From NCBI RefSeq assembly GCF_945957355.1, contig NZ_CAMFKM010000007.1, forward strand, positions 62,001-126,000: 64,000 nucleotides of DNA, read 5' to 3'. The notes beneath the pieces are model-generated. The model made no database searches, was not told where the DNA came from, and saw only the letters and a program-made list of their open reading frames with translations. Below, piece by piece: positions 17,630 to 26,720 of the stretch (the first letter of the stretch is position 1; each line of letters begins with the position of its first letter). This DNA is from an uncultured Reyranella sp. (GTDB lineage: Bacteria > Pseudomonadota > Alphaproteobacteria > Reyranellales > Reyranellaceae). Made by a program: the position numbers and the translations under genes.

Positions 17630-19270
17630 ATGGAGAGTTTCGACTACGTGATCGTGGGTGCCGGCTCGGCGGGCAGTGTGCTCGCGAGCCGGTTGAGCGA
17701 GGATCCCAACGTCACGGTCTGCGTGCTCGAGGCCGGTCCACGCGACTGGCATCCCTTCATCCATATCCCGGCCGGCTTCATGTACACCCTGGTCGATCCC
17801 AAGGTGAACTGGCTCTACAAGTCCGAGCCCAGCGAATGGACCGGCGGCCGCGCGATCGCCGCGCCGCGCGGCAAGACTCTGGGCGGATCGAGCTCGATCA
17901 ACGGCCACATCTACAATCGCGGCCAGCGCCTCGATTTCGACGGCTGGGCGCAGCGCGGCAATCGCGGCTGGGGTTATTCAGACGTGCTCCCCTATTTCCG
18001 CCGCAGCGAACACCGCATGGCGGGCGATGCCGATCCGACCTTCCGCGGCCGCGAGGGTAACCTGCCGATCACCGATCTCGAATGGCGCGATCCCCTGTGC
18101 GAGGCCTTCATCGAAGGCGCGGTGGAGCAGGGCATCCCGCGCAACCCCGACTATAACGGCACGAAGCAGGCGGGCGTCAGCTACGTCCAGCGCATCATCC
18201 AGAACGGCCGCCGGGTCAGCGCCGCCCGCGGGTACCTGCATCCCGCCATGTCGCGGCCCAACCTCACCGTGCGAACCCATGCGCAGGCGACGTCGATCAT
18301 TCTCGAGGGCAAGCGCGCCATCGGCGTGCGCTATCGCAAGGGCGGCCGTAACGGCACGCCGATGGAAGTCCGCGCCCGGAAGGAAGTCATCCTGAGCGGC
18401 GGCACGGTGAACTCGCCGCAGCTCCTGCAGCTCTCGGGCATCGGACCTGCGCCTTTGCTGAAGTCGCTGGGCATCGAGGTGAAGCACGAGTTGGCGGGCG
18501 TCGGCGAAAACCTGCGCGATCACTACGCGCCCCGCTTCGTCGCGCGCGTGAAGAACGCGACCAGCATCAACGAACGCTCAAAGGGATTGCGCCTCGCCGG
18601 CGAGGTCCTGAAATACGTCACGACGCGCAAGGGCCTCCTGACACTCAATCCGACGCTCATCTACGTCTTTTGGAAATCCGACGAGAGCATCGAGAACTAT
18701 GACCTGCAGCTCACCTTCACGCCGGCGAGCTACAAGGAGGGCGTGCAGTCGACGCTCGACGATTTCCCCGGCATGACCATCGCTTCGTGGCAGCAACGCC
18801 CGGATTCGATCGGCTACGTTCGCGCCCGCTCCGCCGATCCGTTCGAGCATCCCATCATCCAGCCGAACTACCTGGGCGCCGAGAGCGACCGTCGCGTGCT
18901 GTTGGCGGGCATGAAGCTGGCGCGGCGCCTGCTGGGCTCGAAGGCTCTCAGCAAATATTACGATCGTGAAGAGTTCCCTGGTGCCGAGAAGCAGTCGGAT
19001 GCCGACCTGATGCAGGCCGCCAAGGAACGCGGCACCACGACGTTCCATCTGATGGGCTCCTGCCGCATGGCGCCCGAGACCGACCCGACCGCCGTCGTCG
19101 ACGACCAGCTCCGCGTGCGCGGCATCGAGGGACTGCGCGTGGTCGATGCCTCGATCATGCCGACCATGCCGTCCGCGAACCTCAACGCCTCAGTCCTGAT
19201 GATCGCCGAGAAGGCGGCCGACATGATCCGCGGCAAGCCGGCGCTCGACGCCGTGATGCTGAAGGACTGA
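17630..19270 (+). CDS. GMC-family FAD oxidoreductase (choline dehydrogenase-like)
   Basis: A 546-residue protein with the FAD motif YVIVGAGSAGSVLASRLSE at the N-terminus, signature 1 near GKTLGGSSSINGHI, signature 2 near SGGTVNSPQLLQLSGIG, and the C-terminal FHLMGSCRMA and VVDASIMPTMPSANLNAS segments that carry the active-site His/Asn. It is closer to BetA/AlkJ-type alcohol dehydrogenases than the GMC enzyme at 8854. AGGGAGGAAT precedes the ATG at 17630. The next gene overlaps it by one base, so an alcohol-oxidising enzyme and an esterase are coupled. Confidence 0.92.
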   Translation: MESFDYVIVGAGSAGSVLASRLSEDPNVTVCVLEAGPRDWHPFIHIPAGFMYTLVDPKVNWLYKSEPSEWTGGRAIAAPRGKTLGGSSSINGHIYNRGQRLDFDGWAQRGNRGWGYSDVLPYFRRSEHRMAGDADPTFRGREGNLPITDLEWRDPLCEAFIEGAVEQGIPRNPDYNGTKQAGVSYVQRIIQNGRRVSAARGYLHPAMSRPNLTVRTHAQATSIILEGKRAIGVRYRKGGRNGTPMEVRARKEVILSGGTVNSPQLLQLSGIGPAPLLKSLGIEVKHELAGVGENLRDHYAPRFVARVKNATSINERSKGLRLAGEVLKYVTTRKGLLTLNPTLIYVFWKSDESIENYDLQLTFTPASYKEGVQSTLDDFPGMTIASWQQRPDSIGYVRARSADPFEHPIIQPNYLGAESDRRVLLAGMKLARRLLGSKALSKYYDREEFPGAEKQSDADLMQAAKERGTTTFHLMGSCRMAPETDPTAVVDDQLRVRGIEGLRVVDASIMPTMPSANLNASVLMIAEKAADMIRGKPALDAVMLKD

Positions 19271-20361
19271 TGGCCGAAGAGGCCGCCATCGACGCCCTCT
19301 CCGCGCTGGTCCCGGCGACCCTGCGCGCCCTGCACGCCATCGAGTTCGCGGCGCGCCATCTGTCGCCGCATACCCTGCCGCAGATCCTCGAAACCCTGGC
19401 CGGCCGCAACGACGATCTCGCCCCGGCCCTCGCCGGCTCGCGCGCCCTCGATTGGCCGGGGCGGCTGGCCCCTGTGCGCGACCATCTGGAACGGGCGGCG
19501 GTGTTTGCGGGTGAGGCCATTTCCGGATTGCTTGTTGCCCCTGAAGCGGCGCAGCCCATCGTCGCCGCCTATCGCGCGCTGCGGGGCTATCCGCGGGCCT
19601 GCGAGGCGCTCTATCCGCTGTCACCCTATCTGAGACCCATCGGCAATTTCTTCCTCGAACAGTCCGCGCGCGACGATACCGATCTGCAGGCGCGTCTGGC
19701 CGCGTCCGACCCGACGCGCGAGGGGGTGGGCTTCATGCACATTGCCGGCCCGTCCGGCACGCGCGGCGCCTTCTCGCTCTACGTGCCGGAGTACTACGAC
19801 CCGGCGAAGAGCTGGCCGCTGGTCGTGGCGCTGCATGGCGGCAGCGGCAATGGCGGCGCCTTCCTGTGGAGCTGGGTGCGCGAGGCGCGCACGCGCGGCT
19901 TCATCGTGCTGGCGCCTACGGCATCCGGCGCCACTTGGTCGCTGATGGAGCCGGAGATCGACGGGCCACGCATCGATCGCATGGCCGAGGACGTGGTCAA
20001 CGACTGGAACATAGACACCACGCACCAGCTTCTGACCGGCATGAGCGACGGCGGCACCTTCACCTATGTGATCGGCCTGCGCGGCGATTGCCGCTTTACC
20101 CATCTCGCGCCGGTCTCCGCGAGCTTCCATCCCATGCTTATGACCTTCGCCGATGCCGACCGCGTCCGCGACCTGCCCGTCCATATCGTGCATGGAACGC
20201 AGGACTGGATGTTTCCGCCGGAGATGGCGCAAGGCGCGCAGCGCGCGCTGCAACAGGCCGGCGCCGATGTGATCTATCGCGAGATTGCCGACCTCTCGCA
20301 CACCTATCCGCGCGACGAGAATGCGCGGATCCTGGACTGGTTCCTGCCGGCGCGGACTTAG
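19270..20361 (+). CDS. Alpha/beta-hydrolase esterase with N-terminal extension
   Basis: 363 residues. The C-terminal 200 residues are an alpha/beta-hydrolase of the phospholipase/carboxylesterase or PHB-depolymerase-like group. An oxyanion segment LHGGSGNGG, a nucleophile elbow GMSDG (Ser), an acid in HGTQDWMFPP and a His in DLSHTYP are all in order. The first 150 residues are helical and without a family I recognise. No signal peptide. The ATG overlaps the GMC stop (TGATG), implying translational coupling and perhaps release of an alcohol that the GMC enzyme oxidises. Confidence 0.8.
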   Translation: MAEEAAIDALSALVPATLRALHAIEFAARHLSPHTLPQILETLAGRNDDLAPALAGSRALDWPGRLAPVRDHLERAAVFAGEAISGLLVAPEAAQPIVAAYRALRGYPRACEALYPLSPYLRPIGNFFLEQSARDDTDLQARLAASDPTREGVGFMHIAGPSGTRGAFSLYVPEYYDPAKSWPLVVALHGGSGNGGAFLWSWVREARTRGFIVLAPTASGATWSLMEPEIDGPRIDRMAEDVVNDWNIDTTHQLLTGMSDGGTFTYVIGLRGDCRFTHLAPVSASFHPMLMTFADADRVRDLPVHIVHGTQDWMFPPEMAQGAQRALQQAGADVIYREIADLSHTYPRDENARILDWFLPART

Positions 20362-21728
20362 GGGCGACGCCCCTCATCCACACCGACCGGTGAAAGAACG
20401 CCGGTCGTGACCGGCGGCAGCGGCGCCTTCCCCGCGAGCCGCAGGGTGCGTTCCAGCAGCAGTTCGTAGATCGGCCGTCCGCCCAATGCCTGCGATACGG
20501 CATTGGCCGTCACGCAGGTCACGATCAGCGGCAGGATGAGCGCGTAGCCGCCGGTCAGTTCGGCCGCCAGCACGACGCCGACCAGTGGCGCGCGAATAGA
20601 GGCGGAGAACAGCCCGCCCATCGCGGCGATGGCGAAGGCCGCGCCCGTCAGCGGCGGCAGCGGCACGGCCATCTGCAGCAGCGATGCCGCGATCAGGCCC
20701 ACCGTGGTGGCAAGCGTCAGCAGAGGCGCGAAGATGCCGCCGGGGACACCCACCGGATAGCTCACCATGACTCCGACGAACCGCAACAGGCAGAGCAGCA
20801 GCAGAATCTGGATCGGCAGGTTGGCGTTGACGAGGCCGGGAATCAGCAGCTCGCCGCCTCCAACGGCCAGAGGCAGCACGAGCGCCAGAGCGCCGATCGC
20901 AGCACCGACCACGAGCGCCGGCACGAACGGCACCTTGCGAAAAGTAGCCGCCACCCAGTCGAGCAGGAAGAGCAGCGTGCGGTTGAAGACGATGCCCAGT
21001 CCGCCCAGGAACACGCCGAGCACGAGGAACGCCGGCAGCATCGACAGCGGCATCTCGGCATTGTCGAGCTTGAGCTGCGGCGCGGTACCGCCCACCAGTT
21101 CCATTCCGACGGCGCTGGCTGTCGAGGCGATGATGACGGCGGTATAGGAGCGCAGCGTGTAGCGGAACTGTTTGCGCGTCTCTTCGATCACGAAAAGGAT
21201 CGCGGCCAGCGGCGCATTGAAGGCCGCCGCGAGGCCGGCCGCCGCACCGGCGGCGAGCAGGCCGCGCAACTCCGCCTCCGAGAGCTTCATGCGCTCCGAG
21301 ACGGCCTGCGCGATCGACGCACCCATGTGGATGGTCGGACCCTCGCGGCCCGCCACGAGCCCGGACGACAGGGCCAGCACGCCGCCAACGAATTTCACCG
21401 GCAACACGCGCCGCCAGCGAACGTCGCGCAATCCTTCCATCGCTCCTTCGATTTCCTGGACGCCGCTGCCGGCCGCCTCGGGTGCGACAAGGCGCGTGAG
21501 AAAGAAAGCCGCGACCAGTGCGACGGCGGCAATCGCGGCGGCGGCCGCAAAGGTGAGAGCCCCGTGTCCGAGGTACGCTACCAGCCAGGACGGCCACCGG
21601 ACCAGCGTATCGACGACGAGATGGAAGGCCGCGCCCAGGACACCGGTGGCGAGCCCGCAAAGGCCTGCCAGAAAGTACAAGGCGCCATCGGAGATCGATT
21701 GCTCTGTCGGCCGATCCCCTGAAGTCAC
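20358..21728 (-). CDS. ClC-family chloride/proton antiporter
   Basis: A 456-residue membrane protein with many hydrophobic segments. It has the ClC ion-path motifs: GSGVQEIEG (for GSGxP), GREGP with the gating Glu, and GVPGGIFAP. An Glu-Glu pair in ILFVIEETRKQ matches the internal proton Glu of H+/Cl- exchangers, so an antiporter is more likely than a channel. I chose GTG at 21728 because GGGAGG lies six bases upstream; an ATG 13 codons earlier lacks such a site. The gene converges with the esterase and overlaps it by 4 bases. Confidence 0.92.
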   Translation of the reverse strand: MTSGDRPTEQSISDGALYFLAGLCGLATGVLGAAFHLVVDTLVRWPSWLVAYLGHGALTFAAAAAIAAVALVAAFFLTRLVAPEAAGSGVQEIEGAMEGLRDVRWRRVLPVKFVGGVLALSSGLVAGREGPTIHMGASIAQAVSERMKLSEAELRGLLAAGAAAGLAAAFNAPLAAILFVIEETRKQFRYTLRSYTAVIIASTASAVGMELVGGTAPQLKLDNAEMPLSMLPAFLVLGVFLGGLGIVFNRTLLFLLDWVAATFRKVPFVPALVVGAAIGALALVLPLAVGGGELLIPGLVNANLPIQILLLLCLLRFVGVMVSYPVGVPGGIFAPLLTLATTVGLIAASLLQMAVPLPPLTGAAFAIAAMGGLFSASIRAPLVGVVLAAELTGGYALILPLIVTCVTANAVSQALGGRPIYELLLERTLRLAGKAPLPPVTTGVLSPVGVDEGRRP

Positions 21729-21734
21729 ACAAAC

Positions 21735-21740
21735 CCTCCC
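21735..21740 (-). promoter_or_regulatory. Strong Shine-Dalgarno deciding a GTG start for ClC
   Basis: GGGAGG on the minus strand, six bases before GTG at 21728. It supports the GTG over the more distal ATG at 21767. Confidence 0.65.
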
Positions 21741-21785
21741 ACGGTGCGGCGCAATAATGCCCGGCAAAGAGAGCGTGTCAAAGCG

Positions 21786-22424
21786 TCAACGCGTGAAGAC
21801 GACGTCGGCAAGGTCGCTGCGCACTTCCCAGTGATGACGCTCGAGTTCGGGATCGAGATGCTCCTCGGCCGGGAAGCCGAGGCACAGGTAGGCGACGAGG
21901 TTCCAGCCAGCCGGCACATCGAGCGCCCGCGTCACCTTCTTCGGATCGAGAATCGAGACCCAGCCCATGCCGATCCCGTCGGCACGCGCGGCCAGCCACA
22001 GGGTCTGGATCGCCGCCACCACGGAGTAATGCAGCGTCTCCGGCATGGTCTGCTGGCCGAGACCGCTGCCGGTGTGCGTCCCGTCATCCGAGAAGACGGC
22101 GAGATGGACAGGCGCTTCCTTGAGGCCCGCGAGCTTCAGGCCGGCATAGATCGCGTGCTTCTCGCCCGCGTATCCCGCGAGCGCCTTCTCGTTCGCCTGC
22201 GTGAAGCTCTCCACCACGGCGCGGCGGCGCTCTGCCGATTCGACATGCACGAACCGCCAGGGCTGGCTGAGGCCGACCGACGGGGCATGACTGGCCACTT
22301 CCAGCAGCGCGTCGATGCGTTCGCGCGCCACCGGATCGGTACGGAAGCGGCGCACGTCGCGCCGCCAGAGAACGAGTTGACGGAATTCGGCCCGGAAGGC
22401 CGCGTCGAAAACCGGATGCGTCAT
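21786..22424 (-). CDS. bluB: 5,6-dimethylbenzimidazole synthase
   Basis: A 212-residue nitroreductase-fold enzyme of the BluB type, which cleaves reduced FMN with O2 to make the lower ligand of vitamin B12. BluB-typical segments include the FMN-binding RRDVRRF, the APSVGLSQPWRF stretch, and GIGMGWVSILDP with NLVAYLCLGFP. ATG at 22424 follows GGTGGAG; a GTG three codons upstream has no ribosome-binding site. A metal permease and cobQ lie next to it, supporting a cobalamin role. Confidence 0.93.
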   Translation of the reverse strand: MTHPVFDAAFRAEFRQLVLWRRDVRRFRTDPVARERIDALLEVASHAPSVGLSQPWRFVHVESAERRRAVVESFTQANEKALAGYAGEKHAIYAGLKLAGLKEAPVHLAVFSDDGTHTGSGLGQQTMPETLHYSVVAAIQTLWLAARADGIGMGWVSILDPKKVTRALDVPAGWNLVAYLCLGFPAEEHLDPELERHHWEVRSDLADVVFTR

Positions 22425-22531
22425 CAACTCCACCGAATGAACGAAAGAACGAGGATCGTCATACCCCTCGCAGAGGGATCATGGCAGCGGAGGGTCGCGG
22501 CAATCCTCTCCGGCGCGCGGGGACGCCGGAT

Positions 22532-23161
22532 TCAGCCGATCAGGCCGGCCGCCTCGATGGCAGCAACGCCGCCCGCCACCATCACGAGGCAGCCGGCGAT
22601 CATCAGCGCGGTCCGTTGTGCGGGCCACTTCGTTGCGCCAAGCGTGATCGCACAGGAGGCGACGCCCAGCGCGGTCTGGGCAACCAGCAGGCCCGCGACG
22701 TAGGCGAGGATCGGCACGGCATCGGCGCCCACCAGTACGGAGCCCAGGGAATAGCCATGCACGAGGCCCGCGACGGCGAATACGATCGACGCCACCTTGG
22801 GACTGAGCGGTTGTCGCAGCAGGATGAGGACGCCGATGACCATCGTCGTCAGCGCCACGAAGGCGCCCTCGCCCGGGATGTCAAAGGGACTGAGCTGTAT
22901 CGCCACGCCGACGATGGCGGCCAGCCCGAAGGCCAGCACGGGCACGATGCCCCGCGCGGCGATACCGACCAGGATACCGATGCCGATCATGGCAGCCAGA
23001 TGATAGATGCTGATCACAGGCAGGCCCACGCCCTGCATGAAGCCTTCGGCGAAGGTTTTCGGCAGCTCGTCCTCGACAGCCGGCTGGGCGAGTGCCGACA
23101 CTTGCCACACAGCAACCAGCACGCCCGACGACAGCCCCCAGAATCGCTTCGAAACCGACAT
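22532..23161 (-). CDS. HupE/UreJ-type membrane protein, probable Ni/Co permease
   Basis: 209 residues. An N-terminal signal-like helix ends ALAQ, followed by about six membrane segments. Metal-ligand candidates fit HupE/UreJ proteins: a His in the ISIYHLAAMIGIG segment and another in VAGLVHGYSLG. Members import nickel or cobalt. Its position between bluB and cobQ favours cobalt for corrin synthesis; no hydrogenase or urease genes are in the window. I chose the start at 23161 because it gives a clean signal peptide; an ATG nine codons upstream is possible. Confidence 0.8.
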   Translation of the reverse strand: MSVSKRFWGLSSGVLVAVWQVSALAQPAVEDELPKTFAEGFMQGVGLPVISIYHLAAMIGIGILVGIAARGIVPVLAFGLAAIVGVAIQLSPFDIPGEGAFVALTTMVIGVLILLRQPLSPKVASIVFAVAGLVHGYSLGSVLVGADAVPILAYVAGLLVAQTALGVASCAITLGATKWPAQRTALMIAGCLVMVAGGVAAIEAAGLIG

Positions 23162-23303
23162 CAACTTCCCAAGTCTTTCCTCGGACATGTTTATTGGGGC
23201 GCCTGTTCGTTCCAGATAGAGCCCTGCGTTCACACCCGTCAATCCGTTATTCGCATTTTAAATGAAATTTGCACACGTCAGTGTGCTCCTCTTTCGGAGA
23301 TCC

Positions 23304-24779
23304 ATGCAAGCGCGCGTACTGATGATCCAGGGGACCGGCTCCGATGTCGGCAAATCGCTGCTGGTCGCGGGCCTCGCCCGGGCCTTTGTGCGGCGGGGCC
23401 TCCGGGTGCGGCCGTTCAAACCGCAGAACATGTCCAACAACGCCGCCGTTACGGCCGATGGTGGCGAGATCGGCCGTGCCCAGGCGCTGCAGGCGCGCGC
23501 CGCTCGCGTGCCCCCCAGCGTCCACATGAACCCCGTTCTGCTGAAGCCGCAGAGCGATGTCGGCGCCCAGCTCGTGGTACAGGGCCGGGTCGTGGGCAAT
23601 ACCTGGGCGCGCGACTACCAGAGAATCAAGGCGGGCCTTCTTGATTCCGTGCTCGACAGTTTCGGCCGTCTCAGCGCCGAAGCCGATCTGGTCCTGGTCG
23701 AAGGCGCCGGATCGGCCTCCGAGGTCAATCTGCGCACCGACGACATCGCCAACATGGGCTTCGCGCGGGCTGCGGGCGTGCCGGTCGTGCTCGTGGGCGA
23801 CATCGACCGCGGTGGCGTCATTGCGAGCCTCGTCGGCACCAAGGCCGTGATCGATCCCGAGGACACGGCGATGATCGAGGGTTTCATCGTCAACCGGTTC
23901 CGCGGCGATCCGAGCCTGTTTGCCGACGGCATGACGCTGATCGCAGATCGGACCGGCTGGCCGGCGCTCGGCCTCGTGCCCTACTTCCCGGAGGCCGTCC
24001 GGCTCCCCGCCGAGGATGCGCTCAGCCTGCCCGCCCGCACGGCACAAGGCGGCATCGCGAAGATCGTCGTGCTGGCCTATCCGCACCTCGCAAACTTCGA
24101 CGATGTCGATCCGTTGCGCCAGGAGCCGGGCGTCGACGTCGTGTTCCTCCGGCCCGGCCAGCCGATCCCGGGCGATGCCGCGCTGGTCATCCTGCCCGGC
24201 TCCAAGGCCACCATCGCCGATCTCGACACCCTGCGCGGGGCCGGCTGGGACATTGACCTCAAGGCGCATCTGCGGCGCGGCGGGCACGTGCTGGGCATCT
24301 GCGGCGGCTATCAGATGCTGGGACGGCGCATCGCCGATCCCGAGGGAATCGAAGGCCCACCGGGCAGCGTCGATGGGCTGCGCCTGCTCGACGCGGAGAC
24401 CGTGCTGGGCGGCGACAAGGTCCTGACCGAGGTCACCGGCAGGACCACGGCCGAGGGCGTGCCGTTCAAGGGCTACGAGATGCATGTCGGCCGCACAGTC
24501 ACGTCCGCGCGCCCGCTGCTCGAACTCGACGGCGGCGGCACTGACGGCGCGATGGACGCGAGCGGCCGGGTCGCCGGCTGCTACATCCATGGCCTGATGG
24601 CAGACGACCGGCAGAGGCGTCACTGGCTGCAGCGCATCGGCGCCGCGAGTTCCGGTTTCGACTACGAGGCGGGAATAGAGGACACGCTCGACCGGCTGGC
24701 CGATCATCTCGAAGAGCATGTCGACTGTGCGCGGCTCCTCGACATCGCACGTGCGCCCGGAATCGGTGCTACGAAGTAA
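23304..24779 (+). CDS. cobQ: Cobyric acid synthase (adenosylcobyric acid synthase)
   Basis: A 491-residue glutamine-dependent amidase that amidates four carboxylates of the corrin ring in cobalamin synthesis. The N-terminal ATP-binding domain starts [16 protein letters not shown] (a P-loop-like segment), with [11 protein letters not shown]. The C-terminal class I amidotransferase domain has [10 protein letters not shown] with the catalytic Cys, and a His in YIHGL. CGGAG precedes the ATG at 23304, 14 codons inside the open frame. It is divergent from the HupE gene across about 140 bases, in which I see no cobalamin riboswitch. Confidence 0.96.
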   Translation: MQARVLMIQGTGSDVGKSLLVAGLARAFVRRGLRVRPFKPQNMSNNAAVTADGGEIGRAQALQARAARVPPSVHMNPVLLKPQSDVGAQLVVQGRVVGNTWARDYQRIKAGLLDSVLDSFGRLSAEADLVLVEGAGSASEVNLRTDDIANMGFARAAGVPVVLVGDIDRGGVIASLVGTKAVIDPEDTAMIEGFIVNRFRGDPSLFADGMTLIADRTGWPALGLVPYFPEAVRLPAEDALSLPARTAQGGIAKIVVLAYPHLANFDDVDPLRQEPGVDVVFLRPGQPIPGDAALVILPGSKATIADLDTLRGAGWDIDLKAHLRRGGHVLGICGGYQMLGRRIADPEGIEGPPGSVDGLRLLDAETVLGGDKVLTEVTGRTTAEGVPFKGYEMHVGRTVTSARPLLELDGGGTDGAMDASGRVAGCYIHGLMADDRQRRHWLQRIGAASSGFDYEAGIEDTLDRLADHLEEHVDCARLLDIARAPGIGATK

Positions 24780-24801
24780 GCGAACTCATTTAGAGGACTT
24801 C

Positions 24802-26610
24802 GTGACCCATCCATCGCGCAGGACCTTCATCGCCGGCGGTGCCGCTTTCGCGGCCAATGCCGCTTGCGACACGCCCGCCCAGGCGCAGACGGCCCGCATC
24901 ACCGGCGGCACCGAATCGGCCTTCCCGTCCGCCGAGGCACCGGGCTCCAGCGACGGCGGCTACAACATCCTCTTCATCCTGACGGACCAGGAGCACTACA
25001 TGGGCCCGCGCTGGCCCATACCGCTGCCGGGACACGAGCGGCTGCGCACGACGGGAACGTTCTTCGAGAATCACCAGATCGCGGCGGACATGTGCTCGGC
25101 CTCGCGCGCGGTGATCTATACCGGCCTGCACATGCCGCATAACGGCATCTTCGACAATGCCGGCGTGCCCTACATGAAGAGCCTGGATCCCAGCCTGCCG
25201 ACCATCGGCAAGATCCTGCGCAAGATGGGCTACTACACCGCCTACAAGGGCAAGTGGCACCTGAACGGCGCCATGGCGATGGAGAACCACGCGGGCGACA
25301 TCAAGGCCCTGTTCGAGACCATGATGGATCGCGACTACGGCTTCTACGACTATACCGGCGTCGGCGATTTCATCGAGGGCGCGCAGGGCGGCTACCAGTA
25401 CGACCAGATCACGGCGGCCCAGGCCATCCAGTGGCTGAAGGCCAAGGGCCGGCCGATGACCGATCGGAAGCAGCCCTGGTATCTCGCGGTCAATCTCGTG
25501 AACCCGCACGACGTCATGTGGGTGAACACCGACAGGCGCGGCGAGACGCCGGTCCAGGCCGTCGAGGCCAAGCTCAAGATCGACCATCCGCCGAACGATT
25601 CCTTCTACCGGCGGGAATGGAACGACATCCCCCTGCAGAAGACCTGGCAGCAATCGCTCGATACACCCGACCGCGTGCCGGCGCATCGCATCTACAAGGG
25701 TGCCAATGCCATCCTGACCGGACTGATCCCGCAGGAGGAATGGCGCATGCGGGTCCGGCAAAACTATTACTTCAACGCCATCCGCGATGCCGACCAGCAG
25801 CTCGTGCAGGTGCTGGAGCAGCTCGACCGGTTGGGACTCACCGACAAGACCATCGTGATCTTCACGTCAGACCACGGCGAACTGCTGGCCAGCCACGGCG
25901 GCCTGCAGGGCAAGGGCACGACGACCTACCGCCAGCAGAACCACGTGCCGATGCTGGTGGTGCATCCGGAGATCAAGGGCGGCCAGCGTTGCCTCGAGCT
26001 CACCTCGCACCTCGATTTCGTGCCGACCATCGTCGCGCTGACGGGCAAGTCGACGACGCCGGTGGCCGACACGATGACGCGGATGAAGGGACAGGATTTC
26101 TCGCCCCTGCTGCGCCAGCCGGCCAATCCCGCCTTCACGCAGAAGCGCGGCGGCACCCTGTTCTGCTACAGCCAGCTCATGGTGCACGACGCGAATTTCA
26201 CGAAGGAGCTCTACGAGACCCTGCTCGACAAATCGATCGGGCGCTCGGAGCTGTTCCAAAAGATCGAGTCGTTCCCCGTCGACTGGAAGCTGCGCGTCTG
26301 CATCCGCTCGATCGTCGATGAGCGCTACAAGTTCAGCCGCTATTTCTCGTTCCGCGGCTTCAACACGCCGACGACCCTGGAACAGCTCCGCGCCAACAAC
26401 GACCTCGAACTCTACGACCTGGTGAAAGATCCCGACGAGATCGTGAATCTGGCCCACGACTTCGAGCGCAATCGCGACCTGATTGCGATGATGAACGCCA
26501 AGCTGAATGCGTTGATCGCCCGTGAGATCGGCACCGACGACGGACGCTTCATGCATCTCGACCGGTGGATCGACTGGAAGGATGCGCGGCCGACCGTCGT
26601 CAATCTTTGA
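24802..26610 (+). CDS. Tat-exported sulfatase
   Basis: A 602-residue type I sulfatase/arylsulfatase-family hydrolase. A GTG at 24802 with AGAGGA upstream gives a twin-arginine signal (SRRTFIAGG) and AQAQ cleavage. The metal-binding TDQ (about residue 61), the formylglycine site C-S-A-S-R (Cys98) and the GKWHL and TSDHGE motifs are present. Cys98 must be converted to formylglycine before Tat export, and no maturase gene is in the window. It follows cobQ by only 22 bases but is functionally unrelated. Substrate (sulfate ester or phosphonate-like) unknown. Confidence 0.9.
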   Translation: MTHPSRRTFIAGGAAFAANAACDTPAQAQTARITGGTESAFPSAEAPGSSDGGYNILFILTDQEHYMGPRWPIPLPGHERLRTTGTFFENHQIAADMCSASRAVIYTGLHMPHNGIFDNAGVPYMKSLDPSLPTIGKILRKMGYYTAYKGKWHLNGAMAMENHAGDIKALFETMMDRDYGFYDYTGVGDFIEGAQGGYQYDQITAAQAIQWLKAKGRPMTDRKQPWYLAVNLVNPHDVMWVNTDRRGETPVQAVEAKLKIDHPPNDSFYRREWNDIPLQKTWQQSLDTPDRVPAHRIYKGANAILTGLIPQEEWRMRVRQNYYFNAIRDADQQLVQVLEQLDRLGLTDKTIVIFTSDHGELLASHGGLQGKGTTTYRQQNHVPMLVVHPEIKGGQRCLELTSHLDFVPTIVALTGKSTTPVADTMTRMKGQDFSPLLRQPANPAFTQKRGGTLFCYSQLMVHDANFTKELYETLLDKSIGRSELFQKIESFPVDWKLRVCIRSIVDERYKFSRYFSFRGFNTPTTLEQLRANNDLELYDLVKDPDEIVNLAHDFERNRDLIAMMNAKLNALIAREIGTDDGRFMHLDRWIDWKDARPTVVNL

Positions 26611-26623
26611 GGCAGGACAGAGA

Positions 26624-26720
26624 AAGATCCTTCGCCGCGCTCAGGATGACACCAGCTTTTGGTTAAGCGCACTGCGCAAAATCCAACAACAGTGTCATCC
26701 TGAGCGAAGCGAGAATCCTT
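26624..26720. repeat. Palindromic intergenic element between convergent genes
   Basis: Left arm 26624-26652 and right arm 26691-26720 are imperfect reverse complements (GATCCTTCGCC..CAGGATGACAC against GTGTCATCCTGAGCGAAG). They enclose a loop of about 38 bases. The TCATCCTGAGCGAAG core is a widely dispersed intergenic motif. The right arm reaches into the selO stop codon. It may act as a two-way terminator or mRNA stabiliser. Confidence 0.8.

Noticed and set aside
23162..23303. Possible cobalamin riboswitch before cobQ or the HupE gene
   Set aside because: The gap is only about 140 bases and I see no B12-box or matching helices; only a short hairpin-like repeat.
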